DNA of 64,000 nt from Mycocentrospora acerina (taxonomy: Eukaryota > Ascomycota > Dothideomycetes > Pleosporales): assembly GCA_022701365.1 (NCBI GenBank), contig JAKUHH010000395.1, positions 620,001 through 684,000 on the forward strand, read 5' to 3'. The position numbers and the translations under genes were made by a program. Shown piece after piece: positions 22,243 through 32,372 of this stretch. The notes beneath the pieces were generated by a model. That model searched no databases. It was not told the origin of the DNA and saw only the letters and a list, made by a program, of their open reading frames with translations. Each line of letters starts with the position of its first letter. Positions within the stretch are counted from its first letter, which is position 1.

Positions 22243-24263
22243 GCTAGTGCCGTCAACGCTTTCGCACGCATTTGCTTTTACGACTGAGGCTTGATCTTGA
22301 CGGATTTGGTCTCAGATGGGTTTTGTTCTGGAATAAACAGATTTGCCTGTCTCGGCGGGTAGTTGTGTTTCTCTCGACCAGCAAGCCGAGATGTCTTGGG
22401 GGCCCGGACCATGACGGCCCTCTCTTCCAGCGCGATTGTCAGAAAAAGTTCCAAGATGATACCACACGACCTGACGACATGACGGCCCGCGATGAGGACC
22501 CGGCCCGATGTGCTGTCATGCCTTAATGAATGTTATGAATACGACTAGCATACCCGGAGCAAAGTAAGAGGTGGTTTTGCTGATTACGCGGTTTTTGTTT
22601 CTTTTTTCCCTCCCCGTTCCAAGTAGTTTTGTTCCGGGTTTTGCGTTGTTTGGGAGGTTTAGGAGGGTTAAATGGTTTGCTGAATCAGGATGAAGGGGGG
22701 TTGTGCGATGCGAACGGGAGCACATTATTTTCTTTCCTTTGAGTTTACAGTGCTTTTTTTTAAACTTCACCCATGCAGCGACTGTTTGTGGATATGAATA
22801 GAAACGTGTTATGATAGGCTTTGATGTATGTATTTTCGTGATGTATCACTTGTGCATAGTATTGTGTGAGGTGAGCTCAGACCACAAGTTCGCTGCTTCA
22901 TGTCCTCCCCTCCCCCCCCCTTGTCCCTTGTGAACCTTCCTGTCACCTCGCGTCACCTCGCGTCACGCCATTTGATCACCTCTGCTGCAGCCCCTCCCCC
23001 CACCCCCAAAAAAAGGAGCACCACAATCGATTGCTAAAAATAAACATATATCCCACCTATCTACCTAGGTAGGTGCCCACAAAGGAAAAAAATAACCTCC
23101 ACGGCATGAATGTGCAGCGCCTACCCGCCCGGCAACTAAACGCCTCCCTCTCCTCGCAACATCCTTGAATGATAAAAACAAGCCTCTCGGCCAGGTCCAG
23201 ACGTCCTGCGATGTGGTTGGGCCATTGTTTATCATTTCCCTCCAACCATCCAGCTAGCTAGCTAGGTAAGCAGGTAATCCGCCATCCGCACCCGCCCCGC
23301 GCGGCGTAGGTACCCGCCGCACGACACCAAAAAAAGCGCAGTGGTTGTGCAGTGCAGTACTGTGCACTACAATGCAATGCCATGCCATGCCATGCAATGC
23401 AATCCCACACCGCATTTGCCCTGATCACAACCAGAAACCTTCTTGTTTGTGTTTATTTTTTTGCCTTTCGTATTTCTCCCCCCTCCCTCCAAAGAATGGA
23501 CCCCCGTTTCCCAGAGCAACTACATGTATATACTTTTTTCCACTTTCCACTTTCCAGCCTTGAGTAGGTGGGCAAGTGTAGCAAAGTTTAGCTAGCTGGA
23601 GGAGAACAGGTCGAGCAGAACAGGTCAAAACAGACGGATAGATGGACAGGCGGACTAGGTACACGACGGCTGGTTTGGTGAAACGCACCTTGCTGGCTGG
23701 CTGCTGGCTAAGTTGGAAGGTTTTGTCTCGATGCGGATAGGTTGGGTTGGGTTAGGTTGGGTTGGGGGGGAAGGGGATCGGGGGGAATTAGAGTTGTGGA
23801 GAGGGTTCTAAGCGCCCGGACCCTCTTTTTTTTTGGGGCCAGCACCCCTGGACTCCCCCGGTTTAGGGCTGGGGCGGGTAGTGTGCCTCGGGATGGTTGG
23901 TTGGCGCGGAGTTTAAAGAAAAACAAAGGCGAAATAGACTTGGGCGCTGCATGTTGTGAGACGGAGTCGTATGTGGGAGTGGTGGTTGGTTGGGGGGCGT
24001 GTTTCATGCGTAGGCTGTGTGGGATGGTGGGAGGGTGAGTGTTTGGGGTAGGGGGGAAGTATAAGGGTGTGGCGATGGACGGGTGGGTGGCTGTTGTTTT
24101 TGTAGCTGGAGGAATTGTGTGTGTTGGGTCCGATTATATTCTTGTTACTTGTGCTGACTTTTTTTTGTTGTTGTTGTTATTGGACTTGAACTTGAGCTTG
24201 AGCTTGAGCTTGTGCATTCATTGTTAATTCCACCAGACGACTTGATACTACTCGCGAGTGAAT
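22243..24263. other. Long intergenic region with short simple repeats
   Basis: About 2 kb without a credible gene. Contents include poly-C near 22905-22920, a pentamer array (AATGC/CATGC) at 23371-23403, GCTAGCTAGCTAGG near 23255, GGTT-rich sequence at 23740-23768, and a CTTGAG hexamer run at 24184-24213. The downstream end should contain the promoter of the 24264 gene. Confidence 0.5.
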
Positions 24264-25860
24264 ATGGCTGGTCCAAAGGAAAGGGTTTGGTGGCTTATGG
24301 TTGTGGTCACAGTTGGTTGTGGGTATCCCCCTACGATGCGTCATGGTGCTTGTAATGGGAATGGTACTGACTTACTCGGACAGTCTGGTCGACATTTGCG
24401 CATGCGCAAAACACATCGACATTAGTGCCTGCGTCGACATTCTTCCTCGAGCAAACATCAACACAGTTCTCGGTCAACGTCGCTGACGACTCAGACGATG
24501 TCTTTTTATACTTTGCTTCACCTGCGTACTCATGGGTTGGTGTCGGATTTGGAGAGAAGATGGAAAATAGTTTGATGTTTATCATGTACCCCAACAATCA
24601 GGGCGACAGTAAGTTTATCTTGATTCAATCCTGGCAGTTGTTGACCGTTCATAGATGTAACAATCAGTCCTCATATCGGAAGCAAGAATGTAGAGCCTTC
24701 CTTTGCGTCTTCCATCGACATGGAGGTTCTCTCCGGCACCACAATCAATGACTCCATGCTTATCCTTGAAGCCCGTTGCCGTAACTGCAGATCCTGGCTC
24801 GGTGGTTCTCTTGACGTGAAGAGCCAAGCGCAACCTATGATCTACGCATTTGGAGACGCAAACATCCTTCAGTCCAACTCCCAAGCAGCAAACCTGAGAC
24901 GACACGTCCGGTATGGACACTTCACCATGGATATGACTGTTGCAACAGGTACAGGTGGTGTTCCGTTGAGCAGCAATGCGCTGAATGGAGTGACTATCCA
25001 AGGCGGGATGGCGAAAGACCGTGATCGAGCGAATCTTGCGCATTCCATCATTGGGTGCATTGCGTTGTTTGTGCTATGGCCGCTCAACGTCATCTTTGCT
25101 GGATTCTTCAAGAACATCAAGATCCACATTGGCGTGTCAATATTAATAATGGCGTTCGTGGTTGTTGCCTACGCACTGGGAATATCTACCTCGCACGAGT
25201 ACAATCGCGTAAGTCATCCTCACTTCTCTTCACCATACCAAATCCGGCTCGTCTCTAACAACTCTCCAGTCCAAAACTTTCAACACCCCACACCAAATCT
25301 TTGCCTTCATCGCTCTCTTCCCCATCCTCCTTCTCTCTCTTCTTCCCATCCGCCCCCTCGCCGCCCTCCACGCAATAATCCCACGTCTCCACACCCCCCT
25401 TGCATCCATCACTTTCCTCGCCCTCGCCATCACCGGCGGTCTAGGCCTCCACCTCACCTCTCAAACCCGAGCCATAATCCTCAGCTACACCGCCGCCACC
25501 CTCCTCATCTTCGTCTTCAACACCACACTCCAGTCCTGCGTCCGTCGGCGTGGCTCCGCCTACGCACGTGCAACGATCCGCCGCCGCCTAGGCGAAGACG
25601 ACGATCGGGACCTGATGCTCGCCGAGTCCCTGGCAAAACACACCATGGAAATGGAGTCGAGGAGTGGGAGTGCGGCAAGCTTGAGGTCCACGTCCCAGTG
25701 GAACGGCGGTCAGCATCGGGATGGGAATAGAGAGTTTGGCGCGGATGGACAGGAGTTGCCGAGGGGGACGTCGAGAGCGGGGGTTTTTGGTGGGGGGACA
25801 ATGCCTGGCCCGCAGTATATGCTGAATATGCATCCAGGGGTGCCGGTGAATAGGTGGTGA
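24264..25860 (+). CDS. DOMON / cytochrome b561-type membrane haemoprotein
   Basis: Probable transmembrane electron carrier: an extracellular DOMON (CDH-type cytochrome) domain followed by a b561-like helical bundle. Four exons are inferred (24264-24318, 24384-24608, 24655-25208, 25270-25860), giving 474 aa. The first splice is the least certain; it yields the signal peptide MAGPKERVWWLMVVVTVG plus FWSTFAHAQ. The DOMON part runs over residues 30-200: VFLYFASPAYSWVGVGFGEK, MFIMYP, NVEPSFASSIDMEVL and YGHFTMDMT; a Met/His pair of the CDH-cytochrome type is plausible. Membrane helices then follow: AHSIIGCIALFVLWPLNVIF, KIHIGVSILIMAFVVVAYAL, FAFIALFPILLLSLLP, LASITFLALAITGGLGLHL and a fifth before CVRRRG, with several intramembrane His. 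The tail is cytosolic and low-complexity. Redox partners are unknown. Confidence 0.88.
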
Positions 25861-26115
25861 TTTTTTTAAATTTGTGGATAGATGGCGCTGTAATTTGCAT
25901 GGCTGGATTGATGGATGGTGCTGTTTAGGTTTTGTCTTCTGAGAGGTTTAGATATTAGGTGTTTGGATAATTGCGAGATACCAGGTTTGAGCGGCTTTTT
26001 ATATTGTATTAATTTAGTATAATGGTTTCTGGCGTAGAATACAAGTTTCAAAACAACACAATCAGTTCGGATTGCGATTCTGCTCTCTCTTCACGGTGGA
26101 ACTCGCACTAGCTTC
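25861..26115. other. Convergent 3' spacer
   Basis: AT-rich 255-bp spacer between the 3' ends of the DOMON-b561 gene and the HET gene; nothing else seen. Confidence 0.5.
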
Positions 26116-27399
26116 TCAAAGCACAAAGGTACTTTTTTTACGAAGAAGGATAATTTTCCGGTCCTCGGGTTCGATCCTGGTTCCATAAGGAATCCGAACC
26201 AGTCCCGTAATATGATGGCGAACAAATCCGTTGTCATGACACTTGACCTCGGACTGAACGACAATCCCAGGCCGGTCTTCTGTACCATCTCCATAGTAGC
26301 ACTCCAGCATGATGACCATCAAACTATAGAAGTGACTGACGACATTTTTTGGTAAGCCACCTGTGTATGGTAAGACTGGGAGTTCAATACGTATACCCCT
26401 ATTTGTCAATGCGTATGGAATTCCACAGGCTGGCAGTATCGGGCATATCTTGCTTGTGTTGGCGAAGAGCCTGGGGTGGCTTGCAAACATTGATGTCCCA
26501 CCCCATGCGTCATCGACATATTCGCCATCATCGCTACTATTATCGTCGAGGAAGGCGCTGTGCGACTTGGGCCTAACCACGTCGGTTGAATACCATGCAA
26601 ACATGCTCTGATCATCGCTGTCTTTCATAATCTCTTCCTGTAGTCGACCAAATGCCTTGTCGCCTTCACCATACAGAAGAGGGATGCACACGTCGAATAT
26701 TCCCAGCAGACAATATGCAACGTCTTCAATCTTGGTCGTTTGCCGGTGCGCCGCCCAACTCATTCGTTTTGCAATGCTAAAGGAGTCGAGGATTCCATAT
26801 TTGAGAGCTGGCCTATCGATTCCAGTGATTTCCTCCAGCTTCTCCAACAAGGTAATTTTGGTTCCCAGGAGCCTCCATCCCTTGGCGTAGAAGTTCATGT
26901 TTCTAGGGGCAATCAGTTCTTGAAGTGTCCATCCACGGGTAAACCATTTTGCTTTGGCCAGCTCCTCTCTGCTAATTAATCCGTGGCCATGTTCACTGGT
27001 AGGTGCTTCAATGTCGTCGAGATATGCATAGCAGATTGCTGCCTTTTTGTACCATCGAAACATGCTGTTGATCGCTTCAGAAAGCTCTGCTGATGATGTC
27101 TTGTCGATGCAGCAGGTGTCGCACCAGACATGTGCAATGCCATCTTCAAGCGCTTGTCTGCAGGCTGCTTCTATTTTCTGATATCCCCAAGTTTCTTTGA
27201 TGCTGCCTAGAGCGGTTGATATTGTGTGGAGACCTCTGGTATCGCTGTTTGCATCATTGTTCTCGTCTTGTAGACTGCGGAACTGCTGCAGAGTGACTTC
27301 AGAATCACCCCATGTGTGCGAGAGGATGGCGTAGGGAGGAAGTCGTCTTTCATCATTGAAGACCTCGAGCCTCTTGGTTTCGGCATGAATGAGTAACAT
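26116..27399 (-). CDS. HET-domain (heterokaryon incompatibility-type) protein
   Basis: 427-residue single-exon protein. I start at the in-frame ATG 27399 (MLLIHAETKRLEVF); the frame extends 15 codons further only to a TTG. The HET domain (about residues 25-190) shows all usual blocks: PPYAILSHTWGDSEVTLQQF, KIEAACRQALEDGIAHVWCD, CCIDKTSSAELSEAINSMFR followed by WYKKAAICYAYLDD, and WFTRGWTLQELIAP. The region after it (IEDVAYCLLGIFDVCIPLLY, EGDKAFGRLQEEIMK) is also standard for the fungal HET subgroup. HET proteins can trigger regulated cell death after non-self recognition, but most genomic copies are untested. No NACHT, WD40 or ankyrin repeat follows, so this is the short, repeat-less class. 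No frameshift is seen. Confidence 0.93.
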   Translation of the reverse strand: MLLIHAETKRLEVFNDERRLPPYAILSHTWGDSEVTLQQFRSLQDENNDANSDTRGLHTISTALGSIKETWGYQKIEAACRQALEDGIAHVWCDTCCIDKTSSAELSEAINSMFRWYKKAAICYAYLDDIEAPTSEHGHGLISREELAKAKWFTRGWTLQELIAPRNMNFYAKGWRLLGTKITLLEKLEEITGIDRPALKYGILDSFSIAKRMSWAAHRQTTKIEDVAYCLLGIFDVCIPLLYGEGDKAFGRLQEEIMKDSDDQSMFAWYSTDVVRPKSHSAFLDDNSSDDGEYVDDAWGGTSMFASHPRLFANTSKICPILPACGIPYALTNRGIRIELPVLPYTGGLPKNVVSHFYSLMVIMLECYYGDGTEDRPGIVVQSEVKCHDNGFVRHHITGLVRIPYGTRIEPEDRKIILLRKKSTFVL

Positions 27400-28012
27400 T
27401 TGCGCAGAGAATACGTCATAAGGAAGTGGATGGATAATAGACAACCATAATTGATCAGGCTGTGCTATGTTGGCTTACCAACAACCGAAGTGCGACGAGG
27501 CTGTGTTCATCTGCAGCCTCGCAACTGTATCTGCCCAGCACTAGAACACTAAATTCTCCAACTCTAAACATGGTAATGTGTAGCCGTGCAATCCATTTTG
27601 ACTACCTTCTTCTCGACTGTCAGCGCTGTCAATGCACGACATGTAGGTAGTGACAGCCAGGGGAAGCGATCGGCATGGGCCGGATCCACGGCAGAGTTAT
27701 TCTAGGCGCCAAACGCCAAAGTCGCCTGTTACAAGGATACAGGCCACTTTGCTTTACGGGAGGCGCACGCCTAGTTGTAGGGCGGCTGGATTGGCCGTGA
27801 TGCTGACGACTCGGCTCTGCTTCGTTGACTGTTTCATAGCGGACTTTGGTCCGTTGCACGTGCTCTCCACGTAACACTGGGCAAGATGACGCGGCGCCGA
27901 CGAATCGCGCCTGAGGCTTCAACTACCCTCTGTTTCCGGGCCGGGCTGCTCACCTCGCCTCTTCAGCTTTCACCCTGACCACTGTCCTTTCTTTCCTTCA
28001 CCACGTCTGAAA
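27400..28012. promoter_or_regulatory. Divergent intergenic region (HET gene / 28013 gene)
   Basis: 613 bp separating two divergent start codons, so it must contain both promoters. No specific elements recognised and no coding frame supported. Confidence 0.45.
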
Positions 28013-29229
28013 ATGTCTCCACGCAAACTAACCGTCTTTGCGAGCCTGGCGCTGGCCGCCAGCGCCGTTCTTCTCCCTCCGACCATTACCGCGGACGATC
28101 TTGGCGACGATGATGCTTTGGAAACGCTCGCCATCAACCCGTTCAAGCGGTCCGTTGCGCTTGAATGCCCTGGCTGTGCTTCCGCCACTCTGGAGTCGGG
28201 TTCTTTGAAGTGGACCGAGGGTACTGGAAACCATTTCGTGAGAAGCCCGATATCTGCTCTTGTCGCCGCCTTTACTAACCTTGACAGCTCCTTGACTTTG
28301 AAGTGGGCGCCGGTGAAGACACACTCAACATCGACGGCAACAAACTTTACCCGCCTTCTTTCGCCTACCAGGCACCACCAAGGTTCTACATCACGCAAGT
28401 GCGCCCTGATGCACAGGCCTCTGATGCCGAAAGCTCTCGCCTTGCCGTGACTGGATACTCGCTCCACTTCAGCAGCGCTGAGACAGTATCGGAAGCGGGC
28501 ACCGAGTTGCTGCCCTTGAAGTTCCAAATCCTAGCCATCGAATCCATGCCTATCGCTCCTCCAGCACTTATCATCAACTTGCTAAAGGATGCTGAAGGCC
28601 GTCTTATGATTGCCTCATTCCAGACTGAGCAGGGCATTGGAGCCTCGCCAGCTGACGACAAGAAAGAGTGCAATCAGTGGCCGCTTCTCTGCAAGTGGAA
28701 GGGCATTCTGGCCGACCGAATCGAGCAACTTAAATCCACGGGTAATGGCAGACCTGGCAGACCCGGCAGAATGGGCTGCCACAAGCGACCACACGGCCAC
28801 GGCAACCCCATGGCAGAGGATGGACCCAAGGGTAAGCCTCCACATAGGTTCCGCCCTGACCGCCCTGGCCGCCCTCATCACCGTCCTCACCACATGGACC
28901 ACAAGGGCCATGGTCACGGTCATCACCACTCTCACCACCGCATGTCTACGTTTATGCACCGCGCTTTCTTCATGGTCCTCCTTCCCATTCTTGTTGGTAT
29001 TTTTGCAGGCACTCTTACGTATCTTATCGGCATGGCCTTAGGCTGTGTCATTGCAATTGTCGTTGCCAGATTCCGTGGACAGAGCTATCAAAGGATCGCT
29101 TTGGAGGAAGATGACGTTGAGGCTGTTGAATACCGCGATGAGAAGGAACCTATTGCAGAGCTTCCCGCATACGAGTCTCCTCCCGTCTATGAAGAGCCGA
29201 CTGACAAGGTTGACGAGGAGAGCAAGTAA
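28013..29229 (+). CDS. Type I membrane protein with His-rich segment and PPxY tail
   Basis: Two exons (28013-28237, 28288-29229; 50-bp intron GTGAGA...TTGACAG with CTAAC branch) encode 388 residues. MSPRKLTVFASLALAASAVL is a signal peptide. The lumenal/extracellular part has ALECPGCASATLESGSLKW, GEDTLNIDGNKLYPPSF and PLKFQILAIESMPIAPPALI, a pattern I associate with an uncharacterised ascomycete domain (possibly DUF7728; not verified). A low-complexity Arg/Pro/Gly and very His-rich region (KGHGHGHHHSHHR) precedes one long hydrophobic stretch at about 300-340 (FFMVLLPILVGIFAGTLTYL onward) that could be one or two helices. The acidic cytosolic tail contains PAYESPPVYEEP, that is, a PPxY motif near residues 372-375. 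PPxY motifs bind WW domains of Rsp5/Nedd4 ubiquitin ligases, so an adaptor or a ligase client is possible; this is inference. Confidence 0.85.
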
Positions 29230-30382
29230 ATACCCATGTTTGATTGAAGTCGAGAAGTCGATACGGAGGAATGGACCTGAAGGATGAGGAGGATCCTGCA
29301 TTTCGTTGGTTACAAGGAGGATAGTTCTGGTGCTCCTTTTAGCGGATGATTGGTTGAACGTATGCGAGATGAATTTCCTTTGTATTCTTACGTTCTATGG
29401 AGTCTATTCCAGTAAATTTTTCCTATCTGTATTCGCTTAGAGCATCCTGTTGTCAGAAGGCGCTTGTTTCTTTTCCATATCTAGAAAGAAAAAATCCGTT
29501 CAAAATATATGCATCTTTCATACTCAATATCATGAAAAACAGGGAGGATAAATGGATGAATGAATGAATGAGTTGTGACATGCTATTATGATGAAAGTGA
29601 GCAAATACAAAGTACGCATGGATGGTATTTGTGTGCAATCAACCTGGGTTCTACACGGTTTGTTACAGATGCAGTAGTGAGAGCGTCATTACTGTCAGCA
29701 CATATTTTTTTTCTCCCTCGCAAACACACACAAACTTGTAGTAAGAAGCAATCACCTGCTTCGACCCGTTAATTTCTCACTTGAAAGGTTTAATGAACAA
29801 GGGGTCATGTGTGAAAGATCTATTCAGCAAAGTATTACACTGTCCATTCTTCTTCTATTATCCCCTACAATGATAATAATATCATCCTTTAATACTTTTC
29901 CTTCTTTTCCTTCTATAACCCAATATCTCACTATTATGCTAACCAGGCAGCTGGTAGCAATACTCGGCCCTCTCCATTCCACAACGAACCCTCACTACCA
30001 ACTCTTTTCTCTTCATTCCTTTCCACACTCTCGCCCTGTAGAGTAAAGCCATCTGTATATGACGGGCATACACACACATACACACTGTAGAATAGATGTG
30101 CCTTCTTCTTCTTCCTCTTCTTCGTCCTCCCCCTTCCCACCACCCCACTCCTACAAGATCCAAAAGAAAAAAGAAGTTCACCGGGCCCCGAAGGAGAAGA
30201 TTCCAATGTATTCGTCTTGCTGGGCGTAAGGAGGGGAAGGGGATTTTTTTTCCGACGGTGGGGTAATCACACGTCTATGTCTATGTCTATGTGTATACAT
30301 TTACGTATTGTGTATGTATTTCCAAAGCAAGGCAAATCAAGGAAAGAAGAAAGAGGAGAGGGGTAGAGAAATCTTACCATAC

Positions 30383-30415
<33 letters not shown>

Positions 30416-30647
30416 GTATATTTACTTATGTGTGGAAGCATGCATATTAAAGACCACGCTCTTACTCTCTCATAAGTAAAAAAAAAGAAGCTTCATGGGT
30501 ATATTGGAGAAACTCCACAGGCGTTAAATGAGTATGTTTTTTTTGAAGTAAAAAAAAGGGAGGGTTGTTACTGGGTAATGAGTATAGTATGTAAAGTGCA
30601 AGTGAAGGAATGCTTTAATGCTACTAGTACTACCACCGCTCCATGAC
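29230..30647. other. AT-rich convergent region with microsatellites
   Basis: 1.4 kb between two convergent 3' ends. Contains (GTCTAT)n at about 30272-30291, (CA)7 at 30383-30396 directly joined to (TA)9 at 30397-30414, several A and T homopolymers, and TC-rich tracts near 29900-30150. No gene or RNA supported. Confidence 0.55.
30383..30415. repeat. Compound (CA)n(TA)n microsatellite
   Basis: Seven CA units pass without interruption into nine TA units. Confidence 0.9.
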
Positions 30648-31873
30648 TTAGAAAATAGCAACAGCATTGGGGGGACTTGCCACTCCACCTGGGACCTGTA
30701 GTCATCAGGTTAGTCAGTTATTCAGTCTTGCTTTACTATTCAATTTGTTCACACCCACTCAATCGACGTCAACATCAACATCAACACGAAGTGGGAAAAA
30801 AAAGAGAAAGAGAAACTCACCTTCAACGGCACACTACTAACAAAGCATGTCCACCTCCCCAACTCCTCGGCTTTGGCACACAAACCCTCAAGATCCCACA
30901 ACTCGCCAATCATGACGCCCCACCCGCCGAGGAACCACTGGTGAATTAGTCCACCGCCTTGCATTTCCGCCTCCCACGCCTCGCCGACCCAGATGCCGCC
31001 TGGGGCGTTGTGGGGGCCTACGAGGGGGCTCATTTCGAACGAGGGAGCGTCACTAAAGAAAAAAAAAAGGTGTCAGTTTCCAAGGAGAAAAAGAATAAGA
31101 AACAAAGAAAGAAAAAAAACATACCCAGCAACAGCAACAAACCCACTCTCCCAGACCCATCTCGCCACCTCCTTTGAGCTCTCGACGCCCAAAAACGTCG
31201 GCGGCTTGGTAGCAAGATCCTTTTTCCCTTGCTCCCCCAGCGCATCATACTGCTTCGTAAACCCCGTTCTGAGTAACAACAAATCCCCATCTCGAGGTTG
31301 CACGCCCGTCTCTCTTAACATCTCCCTCAGCACCTCTGCAGAAATGCAATTCGCCGCCAGAGTATCCACTCCTTCCCTCCCCTTCTTCGCCAAAAACCGG
31401 GGGTAATCCAAAATCACGCCCCTCGCTGTAATCCCCCCAGAATGCGCAACCCGGTCAATCCCAATTACTTCACTCCCCTCGACGTCCTGCTGCGTCCTCC
31501 CGCCGTAGTACCGCTTCGCCTGCTGGTAGCCATAGTGGCGGAACCCGTCCCACTGGCTGCTACTCTGCGTGTTAATGTGCAATTCATCATCGTTGACGGT
31601 GCGCTTGCGGCCGTCGGGGTGGCATCTGTTTTCGAGTTTCCAGCCAAAGGAGGGGCGGCCAAAGGAAGGGTGCGAGGGCTTGTTGAGGTACCAGTCTAGG
31701 GAGATGCGGTCGCCGGTTTGGATTTCTTGCGCGGCGGCTTTGACAGTCGAGGGGGTTATCATGTTTAGGGCTCCGAGTTCGTCAGAGGGGCCGTAGAGGC
31801 CCCATGCGTTGCCTGGCGGGCCGTTTTTGTCGAGGGGGAGGGATGAAAAGGGTGGGCGCGGGGGTGGGGACAT
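30648..31873 (-). CDS. Putative cyclase-family (kynurenine formamidase-like) hydrolase
   Basis: Member of the metal-dependent cyclase/formamidase superfamily (PF04199-type). Three exons are inferred: 31125-31873, 30821-31052 and 30648-30695; introns of 72 and 125 bp (GTATGT...TTTAG, GTGAGT...CTACAG). Product 342 aa, beginning MSPPPRPPFSSLPLDKNGPP. Family blocks: AWGLYGPSDELGALNMITPS, GDRISLDWYLNKP, the metal-site-like stretch DELHINTQSSSQWDGFRHYG, GITARGVILDYPRF, VLREMLRETGVQPRDGDLLL and, in exon 2, GLIHQWFLGGWGVMIGELWD. The short last exon gives VPGGVASPPNAVAIF, the family's usual C-terminus, which confirms the two splices. In fungi these proteins are cytosolic and of mostly unknown substrate; the neighbours (HET-side gene block and Gyp1) give no pathway hint. 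Confidence 0.9.
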
Positions 31874-32354
31874 TTTGGGTTTGGGGGAGGGGGTTTAGTT
31901 AGTTGTAGGTTGTACAAGTCAAGGCAGAGGGGTTGACAAGTTGCTCGAGGGCCGACTTTGTATATATATACCTGAGATGGAGACAGGGCTCGGGAAGGAA
32001 CAACCATGTGACGTATGTGGGGTATCCGAAAGGTGGGGTTGCTCTTACTCTATTATGGAGATTCGGTAGTTTGGAGGAATGGTTCGCTGCGCAAAAGTAA
32101 GGATGCAGCGTCGGATGGTGATAGCCCGAGGGATCACGATAGTCATGAATCGTCAATTGATGTTCCTAAAGAAGCGTACAAGCGTTCAGAGAGTAGACTA
32201 CGTGCAAGCAAAATTATCTTGCTCATTCACAGGCCTTGCCTGGAGTTCACCCACAGCGATGTGCTCAAAGGTCAGGACAGAGCAGTCTACATGCAAGCAA
32301 ATTGTCTTGCTTATTCACAGGCCGTGCCTGGAGTGCATATATACGACAATGCAC
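31874..32354. other. Spacer between cyclase promoter and gyp1 3' end
   Basis: Contains the promoter side of the cyclase-family gene and the gyp1 3' UTR, including a two-copy 89-bp duplication listed separately. Confidence 0.5.
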
Positions 32355-32372
32355 TCAAAAGTCAGGTCCCAT
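32187..32372. repeat. Imperfect 89-bp tandem duplication overlapping the gyp1 stop codon
   Basis: Two head-to-tail copies offset by 89 bp. The first (about 32187-32287) begins around TACGTGCAAGCAAAATTATC and the second (about 32276-32372) around TACATGCAAGCAAATTGTC; both continue through TATTCACAGGCC/CATTCACAGGCC, TGCCTGGAGT and CACTCAAAAGTCAGG/GCTCAAAGGTCAGG. The second copy contains the gyp1 stop codon and last few codons (minus strand), so the first copy is a duplicated gyp1 3' end. Each unit contains an internal GCAAG...CTTGC inverted repeat. Confidence 0.85.

Noticed and set aside
23740..23768. GGTTGGGTTAGGTTGGG, reminiscent of telomeric repeats
   Set aside because: Only one imperfect TTAGG core; no tandem TTAGGG array, and the site is between ordinary genes.
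26160..26180. GGGTTCGATCCTGG, like a tRNA T arm
   Set aside because: It is inside the HET coding sequence and no acceptor, D or anticodon stem can be drawn around it.
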